NCBI GenBank assembly: GCA_030042885.1
Contig: JASHYW010000083.1
Location: forward strand, 1-6,420
Reading direction: 5' to 3'
Length of the DNA stretch: 6,420 nt
Source: Streptosporangiaceae bacterium
GTDB lineage: Bacteria; Actinomycetota; Actinomycetes; Streptosporangiales; Streptosporangiaceae
In this document: positions 1 through 5,414 of the stretch, in pieces
How the letters are laid out: the number at the start of each line of letters is the position of its first letter
How positions within the stretch are numbered: the first letter of the stretch is position 1
Program-made: the position numbers and the translations under genes
The notes under the pieces: model-generated
Told to the model about the DNA's origin: nothing
Databases searched by the model: none
Seen by the model: only the letters and a program-made list of their open reading frames with translations

Positions 1-745
1 TGCGGGCCAGGTTCAGGCGCGGCTCACGCTTGGCCGCGGGCCTGCCGCCGACGCTCTGGGCCAGGGCGCCGCGCGCGCCGGCGACCCAGCCATCGCCCTT
101 GGCGCGTTCTGACAGCCGCAGCCGCGGCGTGTTCGCCCCGTTCACCTGCCGGATCGCGCCCTGGGCCGCGCTCGGGGCCGCAGTCCGCGCCGGTACGCCG
201 GACCACGCCGCACGGTCCCGCTCGCGCGGCCTTCCGGCCAGGCGCAGCGCCGCCGCCACGGCGAACAGGACGAACGGAGCCAGCACGACGTCGTAGACCA
301 CCGCTACCGGAAGCACATGCTTGACGGCGGGCCAGGTGACCCGCGGATCGCTCAGCATGACGCCGAGCAGGGCGCCCAGGGCCTCTCCGCAGACGGCACC
401 CGCCGCGGTGACCATGATCTCGAACAGCGCCGTGTGCCCCTGCTCCGGGACGCCCTCGCCGGACGGGACCTCCGCCGCCAGGCCGCACAAATAGCCGACC
501 AGGCAGAACACGAGCGCGTTCTGCCCGACCAAGTGACTGCCCGGCGGGGCGATGTCCAGTGCAAGGCCGGCCGAGAATCCGATCAGGGTGCCTGCCAGTG
601 GGCCGCCCGCCAGGGCCAGCGCGGCCACCACGAGCAGGACCAGATCGGGCCCGGTCCCTCCGGGAAAGGCGATCCGGTCCACGATCGTGAGCTGGACGAT
701 GACCGTGACCGCCACGACCACGAACGAGATCAGCCAGCGCACCAT
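1..745 (-). CDS. mreD: Rod-shape determining protein MreD (3' end outside window)
   Basis: MreD is an integral membrane partner of MreC in the cell-wall elongation or spore-wall machinery. Translation from ATG 745-743, overlapping the mreC stop as TGATG, stays open to the left edge for 248 codons. GGAGG lies three bases upstream, inside mreC. Hydrophobic segments are about 4-21, 33-48, 52-66, 75-91, 106-130 and 143-169. The stretch PGGTGPDLVLLVVAALALAG (28-47), then GPLAGTLIGFSAGLALDIAP (48-67), and GQNALVFCLVGYLCG (74-88) are typical of actinobacterial MreD. From about residue 170 on the sequence is hydrophilic and rich in Arg, Ala and Gly, an extension of at least 79 residues beyond the membrane core with no stop reached. 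The next gene outside should be a penicillin-binding protein 2 (mrdA) by synteny; none of it is visible. Confidence 0.93.
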   Translation of the reverse strand, partial: MVRWLISFVVVAVTVIVQLTIVDRIAFPGGTGPDLVLLVVAALALAGGPLAGTLIGFSAGLALDIAPPGSHLVGQNALVFCLVGYLCGLAAEVPSGEGVPEQGHTALFEIMVTAAGAVCGEALGALLGVMLSDPRVTWPAVKHVLPVAVVYDVVLAPFVLFAVAAALRLAGRPRERDRAAWSGVPARTAAPSAAQGAIRQVNGANTPRLRLSERAKGDGWVAGARGALAQSVGGRPAAKREPRLNLAR

Positions 746-1731
746 CAGCCTCCGCCCGTCGCTGACACGGACGGGGACGCTGATGGTGACGCCCCGGCGG
801 ACGGCGCCAGGCCCCCCGCGGTGGCCCCGGCCGATGAGGCCGGGCGTGCGGTGACCGTGACGGTGACGGTGGGCGCGGGACGCGGGAGGATCGGGTTCGG
901 CGGGTTGTGCCGCGGCACCTGCACCACGATGCCGACCACCCCGAGCGCGGTGAAGTTCACGAATGGCCGGACCAGCGCCGTCTGGGTGAGCGACCCGGCG
1001 CTGTTATGCACCGAGACGACGGTGCCCACGGGCACGCCGGGAACCAACGGCCGATCCCCGACCGAGGCGAAGGTATCGACCTGCTGACCGGGCTGGAGCA
1101 CCGCGTTCGAATCGTACAGGATCAGCTGGAGCATCGCCGACCCCGACATGGACTTGCCCGTGCCGGTGACGGCACCGATCTCGCCGCTGCCGACCATCTG
1201 TACCCCGATGGTCGAGGACGCGTCATCGGCCAGCAGGACCGTCGAGGTGTCGCTGCTGACACCGGTGACGTAGCCGACGTACCCGGAGCCGTTCAGCACG
1301 GTCTCGTATGGCTCGATCCCGGCGTTGCGGCCGACATCCAGCGTCACCGTATCGGAATAGTCGCCGCCGGCCGCGATCACGCTCGCGGCCACGATCCGGT
1401 AGCCGCCCGCGTCGAGCTGCAGCAGCTGGGAGAGCTGCTGCCGGTCGGTCTTGCTCAGCTGGGCTGCGCTCAGCGCGGCACGCAGTTCCGCGTTCTCCCG
1501 CTGCAGGCTGGCGATCGTGCTATGCGCCGAGGGGCCGCCGGTAATCGAGTCGAACAGGCTGGAAACCGGGTCGGTCACGTCGTGAGTGACCCGCTCGATC
1601 GGCCCGAAGATGTCCGCGCCCACATTCCGGACCGGCGATGCGCCGCCGTCCCGGAAGTCCAGCGTGATCAGGGCGATCGCGACGATCAGGAGCACGCCTA
1701 GGACCAGGCGTGTACGCCGGCTGTCATGCAC
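745..1731 (-). CDS. mreC: Rod-shape determining protein MreC
   Basis: MreC is a membrane-anchored scaffold with most of its mass outside the cytoplasm, linking MreB/MreD to the penicillin-binding proteins. The 328-residue product has a basic N-terminus (HDSRRTR), one transmembrane segment (about 8-24, RLVLGVLLIVAIALITL), a coiled coil (about 72-106, TIASLQRENAELRAAL), and the two-barrel MreC domain (about 110-272) with AASVIAAGGDYSDTVTLDVG (115-134), LNGSGYVGYVTGV (146-158), LPGQ-like LQPGQQVDTF (212-221) and VPGVPVGTVVSV (230-241). The last 56 residues are a non-conserved Pro/Ala/Ser/Thr tail that includes TVTVTVTA (288-295), from a gtgacg-type hexamer repeat at 851-868. The start is GTG at 1731 with GAGGAG five bases upstream (1742-1737). 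The stop TGA shares its A (745) with the mreD ATG, indicating translational coupling. Confidence 0.96.
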   Translation of the reverse strand: MHDSRRTRLVLGVLLIVAIALITLDFRDGGASPVRNVGADIFGPIERVTHDVTDPVSSLFDSITGGPSAHSTIASLQRENAELRAALSAAQLSKTDRQQLSQLLQLDAGGYRIVAASVIAAGGDYSDTVTLDVGRNAGIEPYETVLNGSGYVGYVTGVSSDTSTVLLADDASSTIGVQMVGSGEIGAVTGTGKSMSGSAMLQLILYDSNAVLQPGQQVDTFASVGDRPLVPGVPVGTVVSVHNSAGSLTQTALVRPFVNFTALGVVGIVVQVPRHNPPNPILPRPAPTVTVTVTARPASSAGATAGGLAPSAGASPSASPSVSATGGG

Positions 1732-1792
1732 TGCGGCTCCTCATCCGTCCCGCGCGGCCGATACGACGGGTCTGTCAAGGGCCACGTCAGGA

Positions 1793-2824
1793 TCAGCGCC
1801 TGGAGTCGGGCACCAGCACCTGACGCAGGGTCTCGAAGTCCTCGACACACTTCCCGGTGCCGAGCACCACGGAGTCCAGCGGGTTGTCCGCGACCTGCAC
1901 GGGCATCCCGGTCTCCTCCCGGATTCGTGACTCTAGTCCACGCAGCAGGGCCCCGCCGCCGGTCAGCGCGATGCCCCGGTCCATGACGTCGCCCGCCAGC
2001 TCGGGCGGGCACTTGTCCAACGTGGTCTTGACCGCGTCGACGATCAGGTTAAGCGGTTCCTCGATCGCCCGGCGCACTTCCGCCGCGGAGATCACCACCG
2101 TCTTGGGCAGGCCGCTGACGAGATCCCGGCCCCGGATCTCGGCATGCGGCTCGTCCTCGGAGGGGAATGCGGAGCCGAGGGCCATCTTGATCTCCTCGGC
2201 GGTCCGGTCGCCCAGCATGAGCGAGTACTCCTTCTTCGCGAACGTGATAATCGCCTGATCCATCTCGTCGCCACCGATCCGGATGGACACCGAGGTGACG
2301 ATGCCGCCCAGCGAGATCACCGCGACCTCGGTGGTCCCGCCGCCGATGTCGACCACCATGTTGCCGGTGGGCTCATTGATCGGCAGGCCCGCGCCGATCG
2401 CCGCCGCCATCGGCTCCTCGATGATGTAGACCCGCCGGGCACCGGCCTGATGGCCGGCTTCCTTGACCGCGCTCTGCTCCACGCCGGTGATCCCGCTCGG
2501 CACGGCCACCACGAGCCTCGGCTTGGCCAAGTGGGTGCGCCGGTGCACCTTCTGGATGAAATACCGCAGCATCCGCTCAGTCACGTCGAAGTCGGCGATG
2601 ACGCCGTCCTTCAGCGGACGCACGGCCACGATGTTGCCGGGGGTCCGGCCGATCATGCGTTTGGCTTCCACGCCCACGGCAACGATCTGGGCGTTGTTGG
2701 TGTTAAGCGCGACCACGGACGGCTCATTGAGCACGATGCCGCGTCCACGCACGTAGACCAGGGTGTTGGCAGTGCCGAGATCGACCGCCATGTCACGGCC
2801 GAGGAACATCAGCGGGTTGCTCAT
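1793..2824 (-). CDS. mreB: Rod-shape determining protein MreB, actin-like ATPase
   Basis: MreB polymerises on the inner face of the membrane and guides peptidoglycan synthesis; in sporulating actinomycetes it is mainly needed for spore-wall formation. The 343-residue product has the full actin-fold signature: phosphate-1 loop DLGTANT (15-21), the [15 protein letters not shown] stretch (25-39), [20 protein letters not shown] (59-78), VPSGITGVE (108-116), [15 protein letters not shown] (134-148) with the catalytic-glutamate region, phosphate-2 [13 protein letters not shown] (159-171), [11 protein letters not shown] (231-241) and adenosine loop TGGGALLRG (288-296). Length is normal. The ATG at 2824 has GGAAGG twelve bases upstream, a long spacing; a second ATG at codon 6 (2809) has no better site. 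A hexamer is doubled just before the start (cgggaacgggaa on the plus strand, 2825-2836). It is followed after 61 bp by mreC and preceded by the 549-bp gap where ndk would be expected. Confidence 0.97.
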   Translation of the reverse strand: MSNPLMFLGRDMAVDLGTANTLVYVRGRGIVLNEPSVVALNTNNAQIVAVGVEAKRMIGRTPGNIVAVRPLKDGVIADFDVTERMLRYFIQKVHRRTHLAKPRLVVAVPSGITGVEQSAVKEAGHQAGARRVYIIEEPMAAAIGAGLPINEPTGNMVVDIGGGTTEVAVISLGGIVTSVSIRIGGDEMDQAIITFAKKEYSLMLGDRTAEEIKMALGSAFPSEDEPHAEIRGRDLVSGLPKTVVISAAEVRRAIEEPLNLIVDAVKTTLDKCPPELAGDVMDRGIALTGGGALLRGLESRIREETGMPVQVADNPLDSVVLGTGKCVEDFETLRQVLVPDSRR

Positions 2825-2913
2825 CGGGAACGGGAACCTTCCGATCCGGGCTTCTGATCTGGAGCTGTCAGCGTGCGTTGTGCTGGTCGGCGCCGGGTGA
2901 CGGCCTGGAGGTC

Positions 2914-3045
2914 TTACTTGAACAACGTTGACGCCAACTCACCGGGTTCCGGGAATCCGATCTCGATCTCCCGCACGAGGGCGAGTCCGGCGCCGGATGA
3001 TGATGATTCGCCACTGAGCCACAGCTTACCCACGATCCCGGGTGC
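2914..3045 (-). pseudogene. Possible decayed 3' end of ndk (very tentative)
   Basis: A minus-strand frame ending in TAA at 2916-2914 contains, in order, SAPGIVG, a SGESSSS segment, and [13 protein letters not shown]. Nucleoside diphosphate kinases of actinobacteria end with APG(T/S)IRG, then a HGSDSxES segment, then REIxxFFPE, so the three blocks appear in the right order and at the right chromosomal site. The catalytic histidine block and everything before it are absent, the spacing inside the blocks is altered, and the similarity is short enough to be chance. Treat it as a hypothesis. Confidence 0.2.
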
Positions 3046-3206
3046 CGATCGCCCACCGGAGCGGCGCGCCGACGCAGTCGCCGGTTCCCTGGCTGGTACG
3101 CCGCCCAGGCGTGCAGGCTCTGGCCCGCGCGATGAGGGCGTGGATGATGCCTGTGCGCGCCGTGGTGCATGAGCGCGTTGTGGTGCGTCAAGCTCCCGGA
3201 TTTTTG

Positions 3207-3262
3207 GGGAGGATTCAGGCTTCGGGGAGTCTTTGGTGCATCCCGATCCCCCGGATCCTCCC
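3207..3262. repeat. Imperfect inverted repeat able to form a long hairpin
   Basis: gggaggat (3207-3214) is the reverse complement of atcctccc (3255-3262). Inside it, cgggg (3223-3227) can pair with ccccg (3249-3253), giving a two-part stem with an internal asymmetric loop and a 21-nt apical loop. A second atcctccc copy (3273-3280) offers an alternative partner. On the minus strand it lies 112 bp past the DUF4233 stop and about 380 bp before mreB, so it could end the upstream transcript, or be part of an mreB leader or a small mobile repeat. Confidence 0.4.
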
Positions 3263-3281
3263 ATAAACCCGGATCCTCCCA
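3250..3281. repeat. Two direct copies of a 14-bp motif, 18 bp apart
   Basis: cccggatcctccca occurs exactly twice (3250-3263 and 3268-3281), separated by taaa. The motif contains the palindrome ggatcc and the atcctccc arm that pairs with gggaggat at 3207-3214. No gene frame explains it. Confidence 0.8.
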
Positions 3282-3324
3282 GATAATGCTGATTCTTTCG
3301 TATTCATGAGCGAATAGCGTTCGA

Positions 3325-3408
3325 GCTCGGTCTACGGCGGGTCGCTGCGAGCCGTGGGGGCGGCGGGCTCGGTCTACGGCGGGTCGCTGCGAGCCGTGGA
3401 GGTGGCGG
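3325..3408 (-). repeat. 42-bp tandem duplication across the DUF4233 stop codon
   Basis: Two adjacent 42-bp copies (3325-3366 and 3367-3408) both begin gctcggtctacggcgggtcg and differ at only two positions near their right end. The unit is 14 codons long and contains the end of the DUF4233 frame, including TAG (at 3376-3374 in the coding copy, 3334-3332 in the other). The extra copy lies downstream of the stop and would read TEPAAPTARSDPP-stop in the same frame if the first stop were suppressed. The near identity points to a recent slippage or recombination event. Confidence 0.92.
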
Positions 3409-3730
3409 GCGTCTGGAGCCGACGGGCGAGCCAGATGCCGGTGACCCACAAGGCGGCGAAGATGACGCCCAGGATGTACATCGCGGGAACCACGACTCCC
3501 GCGGCGATGACCAGCACCTGCAAGGCACTGCCCGCCCACAGCGCCCAGCCCATGCCCGGCCGCCCGACCACGGCGCTGAGCACCAGGGCGCACACGGCCA
3601 GGCCGCCGCCAACGCCGCCCGCGACCCCGTGATGCACGTGCTCCATGACGATGGCGACCGGGATGGCGAGCCCGATGACGATGGCTTCCATGATCAGCAC
3701 CGTGCCGCACAGCTGCCTCAGCTGCTTCAT
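3374..3730 (-). CDS. Small integral membrane protein, DUF4233 family
   Basis: The 118-residue product has four hydrophobic segments: about 8-29 (TVLIMEAIVIGLAIPVAIV), 36-55, 59-80 and 82-101 (PAMYILGVIFAALWVTGIW), followed by a short polar tail. The pattern MEAIVIG near the N-terminus, the GRPGMGWAL stretch (56-64) and VVPAMYILGVIFAALW match the family of actinobacterial proteins encoded directly after folC; its biochemical role is unknown. The frame is open 58 codons further upstream, but that extension is Arg/Ser/Pro-rich and overlaps the folC 3' end in another phase. The ATG at 3730 has GGGAGG eight bases before it and begins the conserved part, so it is preferred. The last eight codons and the TAG (3376-3374) lie in a 42-bp unit that is repeated immediately downstream, so the C-terminus is probably poorly constrained. 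Spacing of 73 bp from folC suggests co-transcription. Confidence 0.88.
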   Translation of the reverse strand: MKQLRQLCGTVLIMEAIVIGLAIPVAIVMEHVHHGVAGGVGGGLAVCALVLSAVVGRPGMGWALWAGSALQVLVIAAGVVVPAMYILGVIFAALWVTGIWLARRLQTPATSTARSDPP

Positions 3731-3738
3731 CCGTCTCG

Positions 3739-3744
3739 CCTCCC
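3739..3744 (-). promoter_or_regulatory. Ribosome binding site fixing the DUF4233 start
   Basis: GGGAGG on the minus strand, with eight bases between it and the ATG at 3730. It decides the start against a longer open frame that reaches back to 3904 inside folC. Confidence 0.75.
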
Positions 3745-3803
3745 GTGACCGCGAGGTGATCCCAGGTTGCGCCGGCAAAGGCCAGCTGGGCTGGAGCGGC
3801 TCC

Positions 3804-5228
3804 TCACGACAGCTCCGCGGCAGTGAACGAGTGGCGGGCGGGCTGGCTGGCCGATGGCTCGGGCGGCAACTCGCCACCTCCGGGGCCGAGCAGCCTGCGG
3901 GCATCGCCTGCGGTGATGACCGATCCGGTGATGAGCACGCCGCCGCTGCCGGGACCGGTCTCCGCCACGGCTTCGTCGGCGAGCGCCACGCCGGCCTCGA
4001 TCGCGTCGTCGAGCCGCTCGGCGGTCTGCACCCGGTCCTCGCCGAAGATCTCAGCCGCCAGCTCGGCGGTCTGGCCTGGATCCATGGACCGGTCGGAGGA
4101 ATTCCTGGTCACCACGATCTCGGCGAGCAGCGGCTCCAGCTCGCTGAGCATGCCCGCCACGTCCTTGTCGCCGCTGGCGGCGAAGACGCCGACCAGGCGG
4201 GCGAAGCTGAACGCCTCTTCGATCGCGGCCACGGTCGCGGCCATCCCGGCAGGGTTGTGCGCGGCATCGATGATGATGGTCGGACTGCGCCTGATGACCT
4301 CCAGCCGCCCGGGCGAGGTCACCCGCGCGAACGCTTCGCGCACCAGGTCGGCGTCGAGCCCGGCCGCTCCCTCGGCCTGCGAGGTCGCGGCCAACGCCTC
4401 GGCCGCGGCGAGCGCGCACGCGGCGTTTCCTGCCTGGTGAAGGCCGAACAGCGGCAGGTAGATGTCCTCGTAGGTATCGGAAAGGCCGCGCAGCACCAGG
4501 TGCTGCCCGCCCACCGCCTGCTCGCGGTTCAGTACGCCGAACTCCACGCCTTCCCTGGCCACCGCGGCGCCGACCTCGGCCGCGTGCCGGATCAGCACTT
4601 CGGCGGCGGATAGCGGCTGCTGGGCCAGGACCGCGACTGCGCCCGGCTTAATGATGCCGGCCTTCTCCGTTGCGATCTGCTCGACCGTGTTGCCGAGCAG
4701 CCTGGTGTGGTCGATCGAGATCGGCGTGATGACCGCGACGACGCCGTCCGCGACGTTGGTGCAGTCGAGCCTGCCGCCTACCCCGACCTCGAGAATCATC
4801 ACGTCCACGGGCGTGTCGGCGAAGGTCGCGAAGGCCATGCCGGTCAGCACTTCGAAGAAGGACATCGCCACAGGATGCCGCTCGTCCACCAGAGCGACGT
4901 ACGGGATGACCTCGTCGTAGGCCGCCACGAACCGCTCCGGGCTGACGGGCGCGCCGTCCACGACGATCCGCTCCCTGATCGAGACCAGGTGCGGGCTGGT
5001 AAACCGGCCGGTCCGCAGGCCGCGGCTGCGCAATAGTGCGTCGGTCATCCGGGCGGTGGACGTCTTGCCGTTGGTGCCCGTGATGTGGATAACGGGGCAG
5101 GCGCGCTGCGGATCGCCGAGCAACCCGACCAGTTCGGTCATCCGGTCCAGGGCAAGGTCCACCGAATGCTCCGGCCGCCGGGAGACGATCTCCCGCTCGA
5201 CTTCCCGCATCCGCGCCTCGATGTCCAC
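3804..5228 (-). CDS. folC: Bifunctional folylpolyglutamate synthase / dihydrofolate synthase
   Basis: FolC joins glutamate to dihydropteroate (dihydrofolate synthesis) and adds further glutamates to reduced folates, using ATP, in the cytoplasm. The 474-residue product has the Mur-ligase-like order of motifs: P-loop ITGTNGKTS (49-57), TSPH (77-80), MILEVGVGG (144-152), ITPISIDHT (167-175), the ATEKAGIIKP segment (187-196) with the lysine (K189) that is carbamylated in this family, HQAGNAA (264-270), and DAAHNPAG (321-328) in the C-terminal ligase domain, then SGDKD (352-356) and VLITGSVITAGDARRLLG (431-448). Length is normal, with a non-conserved tail of about 25 Pro/Ser/Ala-rich residues. The start shown is GTG at 5228, preceded by a weak GGGG run. 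An alternative ATG at codon 7 (5210) has GAGG five bases upstream and would cost only six residues; both are possible. It lies 186 bp after valS and 73 bp before the DUF4233 gene, as in other actinobacteria. Confidence 0.96.
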   Translation of the reverse strand: MDIEARMREVEREIVSRRPEHSVDLALDRMTELVGLLGDPQRACPVIHITGTNGKTSTARMTDALLRSRGLRTGRFTSPHLVSIRERIVVDGAPVSPERFVAAYDEVIPYVALVDERHPVAMSFFEVLTGMAFATFADTPVDVMILEVGVGGRLDCTNVADGVVAVITPISIDHTRLLGNTVEQIATEKAGIIKPGAVAVLAQQPLSAAEVLIRHAAEVGAAVAREGVEFGVLNREQAVGGQHLVLRGLSDTYEDIYLPLFGLHQAGNAACALAAAEALAATSQAEGAAGLDADLVREAFARVTSPGRLEVIRRSPTIIIDAAHNPAGMAATVAAIEEAFSFARLVGVFAASGDKDVAGMLSELEPLLAEIVVTRNSSDRSMDPGQTAELAAEIFGEDRVQTAERLDDAIEAGVALADEAVAETGPGSGGVLITGSVITAGDARRLLGPGGGELPPEPSASQPARHSFTAAELS

Positions 5229-5299
5229 GGCCCCAGCCTATTTGGTGAGGAGGATACGGTAAGCGGCGCGGGGCGAAGCCTCGCGATCGCGCGGCCTGT

Positions 5300-5318
5300 G
5301 GAGGGCTGTCGGCCCTCC
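5300..5318. repeat. Second hairpin in the valS-folC spacer
   Basis: ggagggc (5300-5306) and gccctcc (5312-5318) form a perfect 7-bp stem with a 5-nt loop. The 10-bp palindrome cgcgatcgcg lies next to it at 5282-5291. No T-run follows on either strand. It may be a second termination element before folC, part of a dispersed GC-rich repeat, or an untranslated leader structure; the sequence alone does not decide. Confidence 0.4.
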
Positions 5319-5394
5319 CAGCCGGGCGAAGTGTGGGGGATGGGGAGGTGGGTGGGGAGCCACCGCAGCGAGGCGCGGAGCGCAGCGGGGGGTT

Positions 5395-5413
5395 CCGGGG
5401 GGTCGTCCCCCGG
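5395..5413 (-). terminator. GC-rich hairpin directly after the valS stop, probable terminator
   Basis: A perfect 7-bp inverted repeat (ccggggg at 5395-5401, cccccgg at 5407-5413) encloses a 5-nt loop. It begins one base past the valS TAG (5417-5415). In the valS direction it is followed by AACCCCCC and not a T-run, so it would be the tail-less hairpin type common in actinobacteria. Its position favours a terminator or an mRNA 3'-end stabiliser; read-through into folC cannot be excluded. Confidence 0.45.
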
Positions 5414-5414
5414 G

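Larger units (their letters stand above)
2825..3373. other. 549-bp gap without a convincing gene, at the usual site of ndk
   Basis: Open frames cross this gap on both strands, but none has family motifs, a ribosome site and consistent composition together; they are Arg/Pro/His-rich chance frames. The right part (3201-3325) is less GC-rich than the flanks and contains short direct and inverted repeats, an AT-richer segment at 3281-3320, and the extra 42-bp copy. The left part (2917-3045, minus) has a weak resemblance to the end of nucleoside diphosphate kinase. In Streptomyces an intact ndk occupies this position. The mreB promoter and leader should lie here; I see no convincing -10/-35 pair. 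Confidence 0.6.
5229..5414. other. Non-coding spacer between valS and folC
   Basis: This 186-bp gap holds the two hairpins listed separately and a strongly G-rich plus-strand run at about 5334-5402, built of ggggag/ggtggg-like words followed by a gcgaggcgcggagcgc segment at 5369-5384. The composition resembles GC-rich intergenic repeat elements of actinobacteria, but the family cannot be named without a genome comparison. A folC promoter would be expected here if the valS hairpin terminates; I see TANNNT words (TACCGT, TATCCT at about 5260-5249 on the minus strand) but no convincing -35 partner. Confidence 0.5.

Noticed and set aside
24..488. Minus-strand Arg/Gly-rich frames in the left part of the window
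   Set aside because: They are out-of-phase shadows of mreD, which reads open with clear membrane segments from 745 to the edge.
2944..3006. GAGLALVREI in a minus-strand frame, resembling the G2 box of histidine kinases
   Set aside because: None of the other kinase boxes is present, and the sequence after it does not fit; the NDK-remnant reading explains slightly more, and chance remains likely.
2868..3710. A long minus-strand open frame of 280 codons crossing the gap and the DUF4233 gene
   Set aside because: It overlaps the well-supported DUF4233 gene in another phase, is His/Arg/Pro-rich, and reads through the tandem repeats; it has no recognisable motif.
3731..3904. N-terminal extension of the DUF4233 protein to a start inside folC
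   Set aside because: The extension is polar and Arg/Ser/Pro-rich, unlike the family, and the internal ATG at 3730 has a strong ribosome site.
5241..5262. Strong ribosome-site-like word gaggagg on the plus strand
   Set aside because: No start codon follows at a usable distance and no plus-strand gene is present; it is non-coding spacer.
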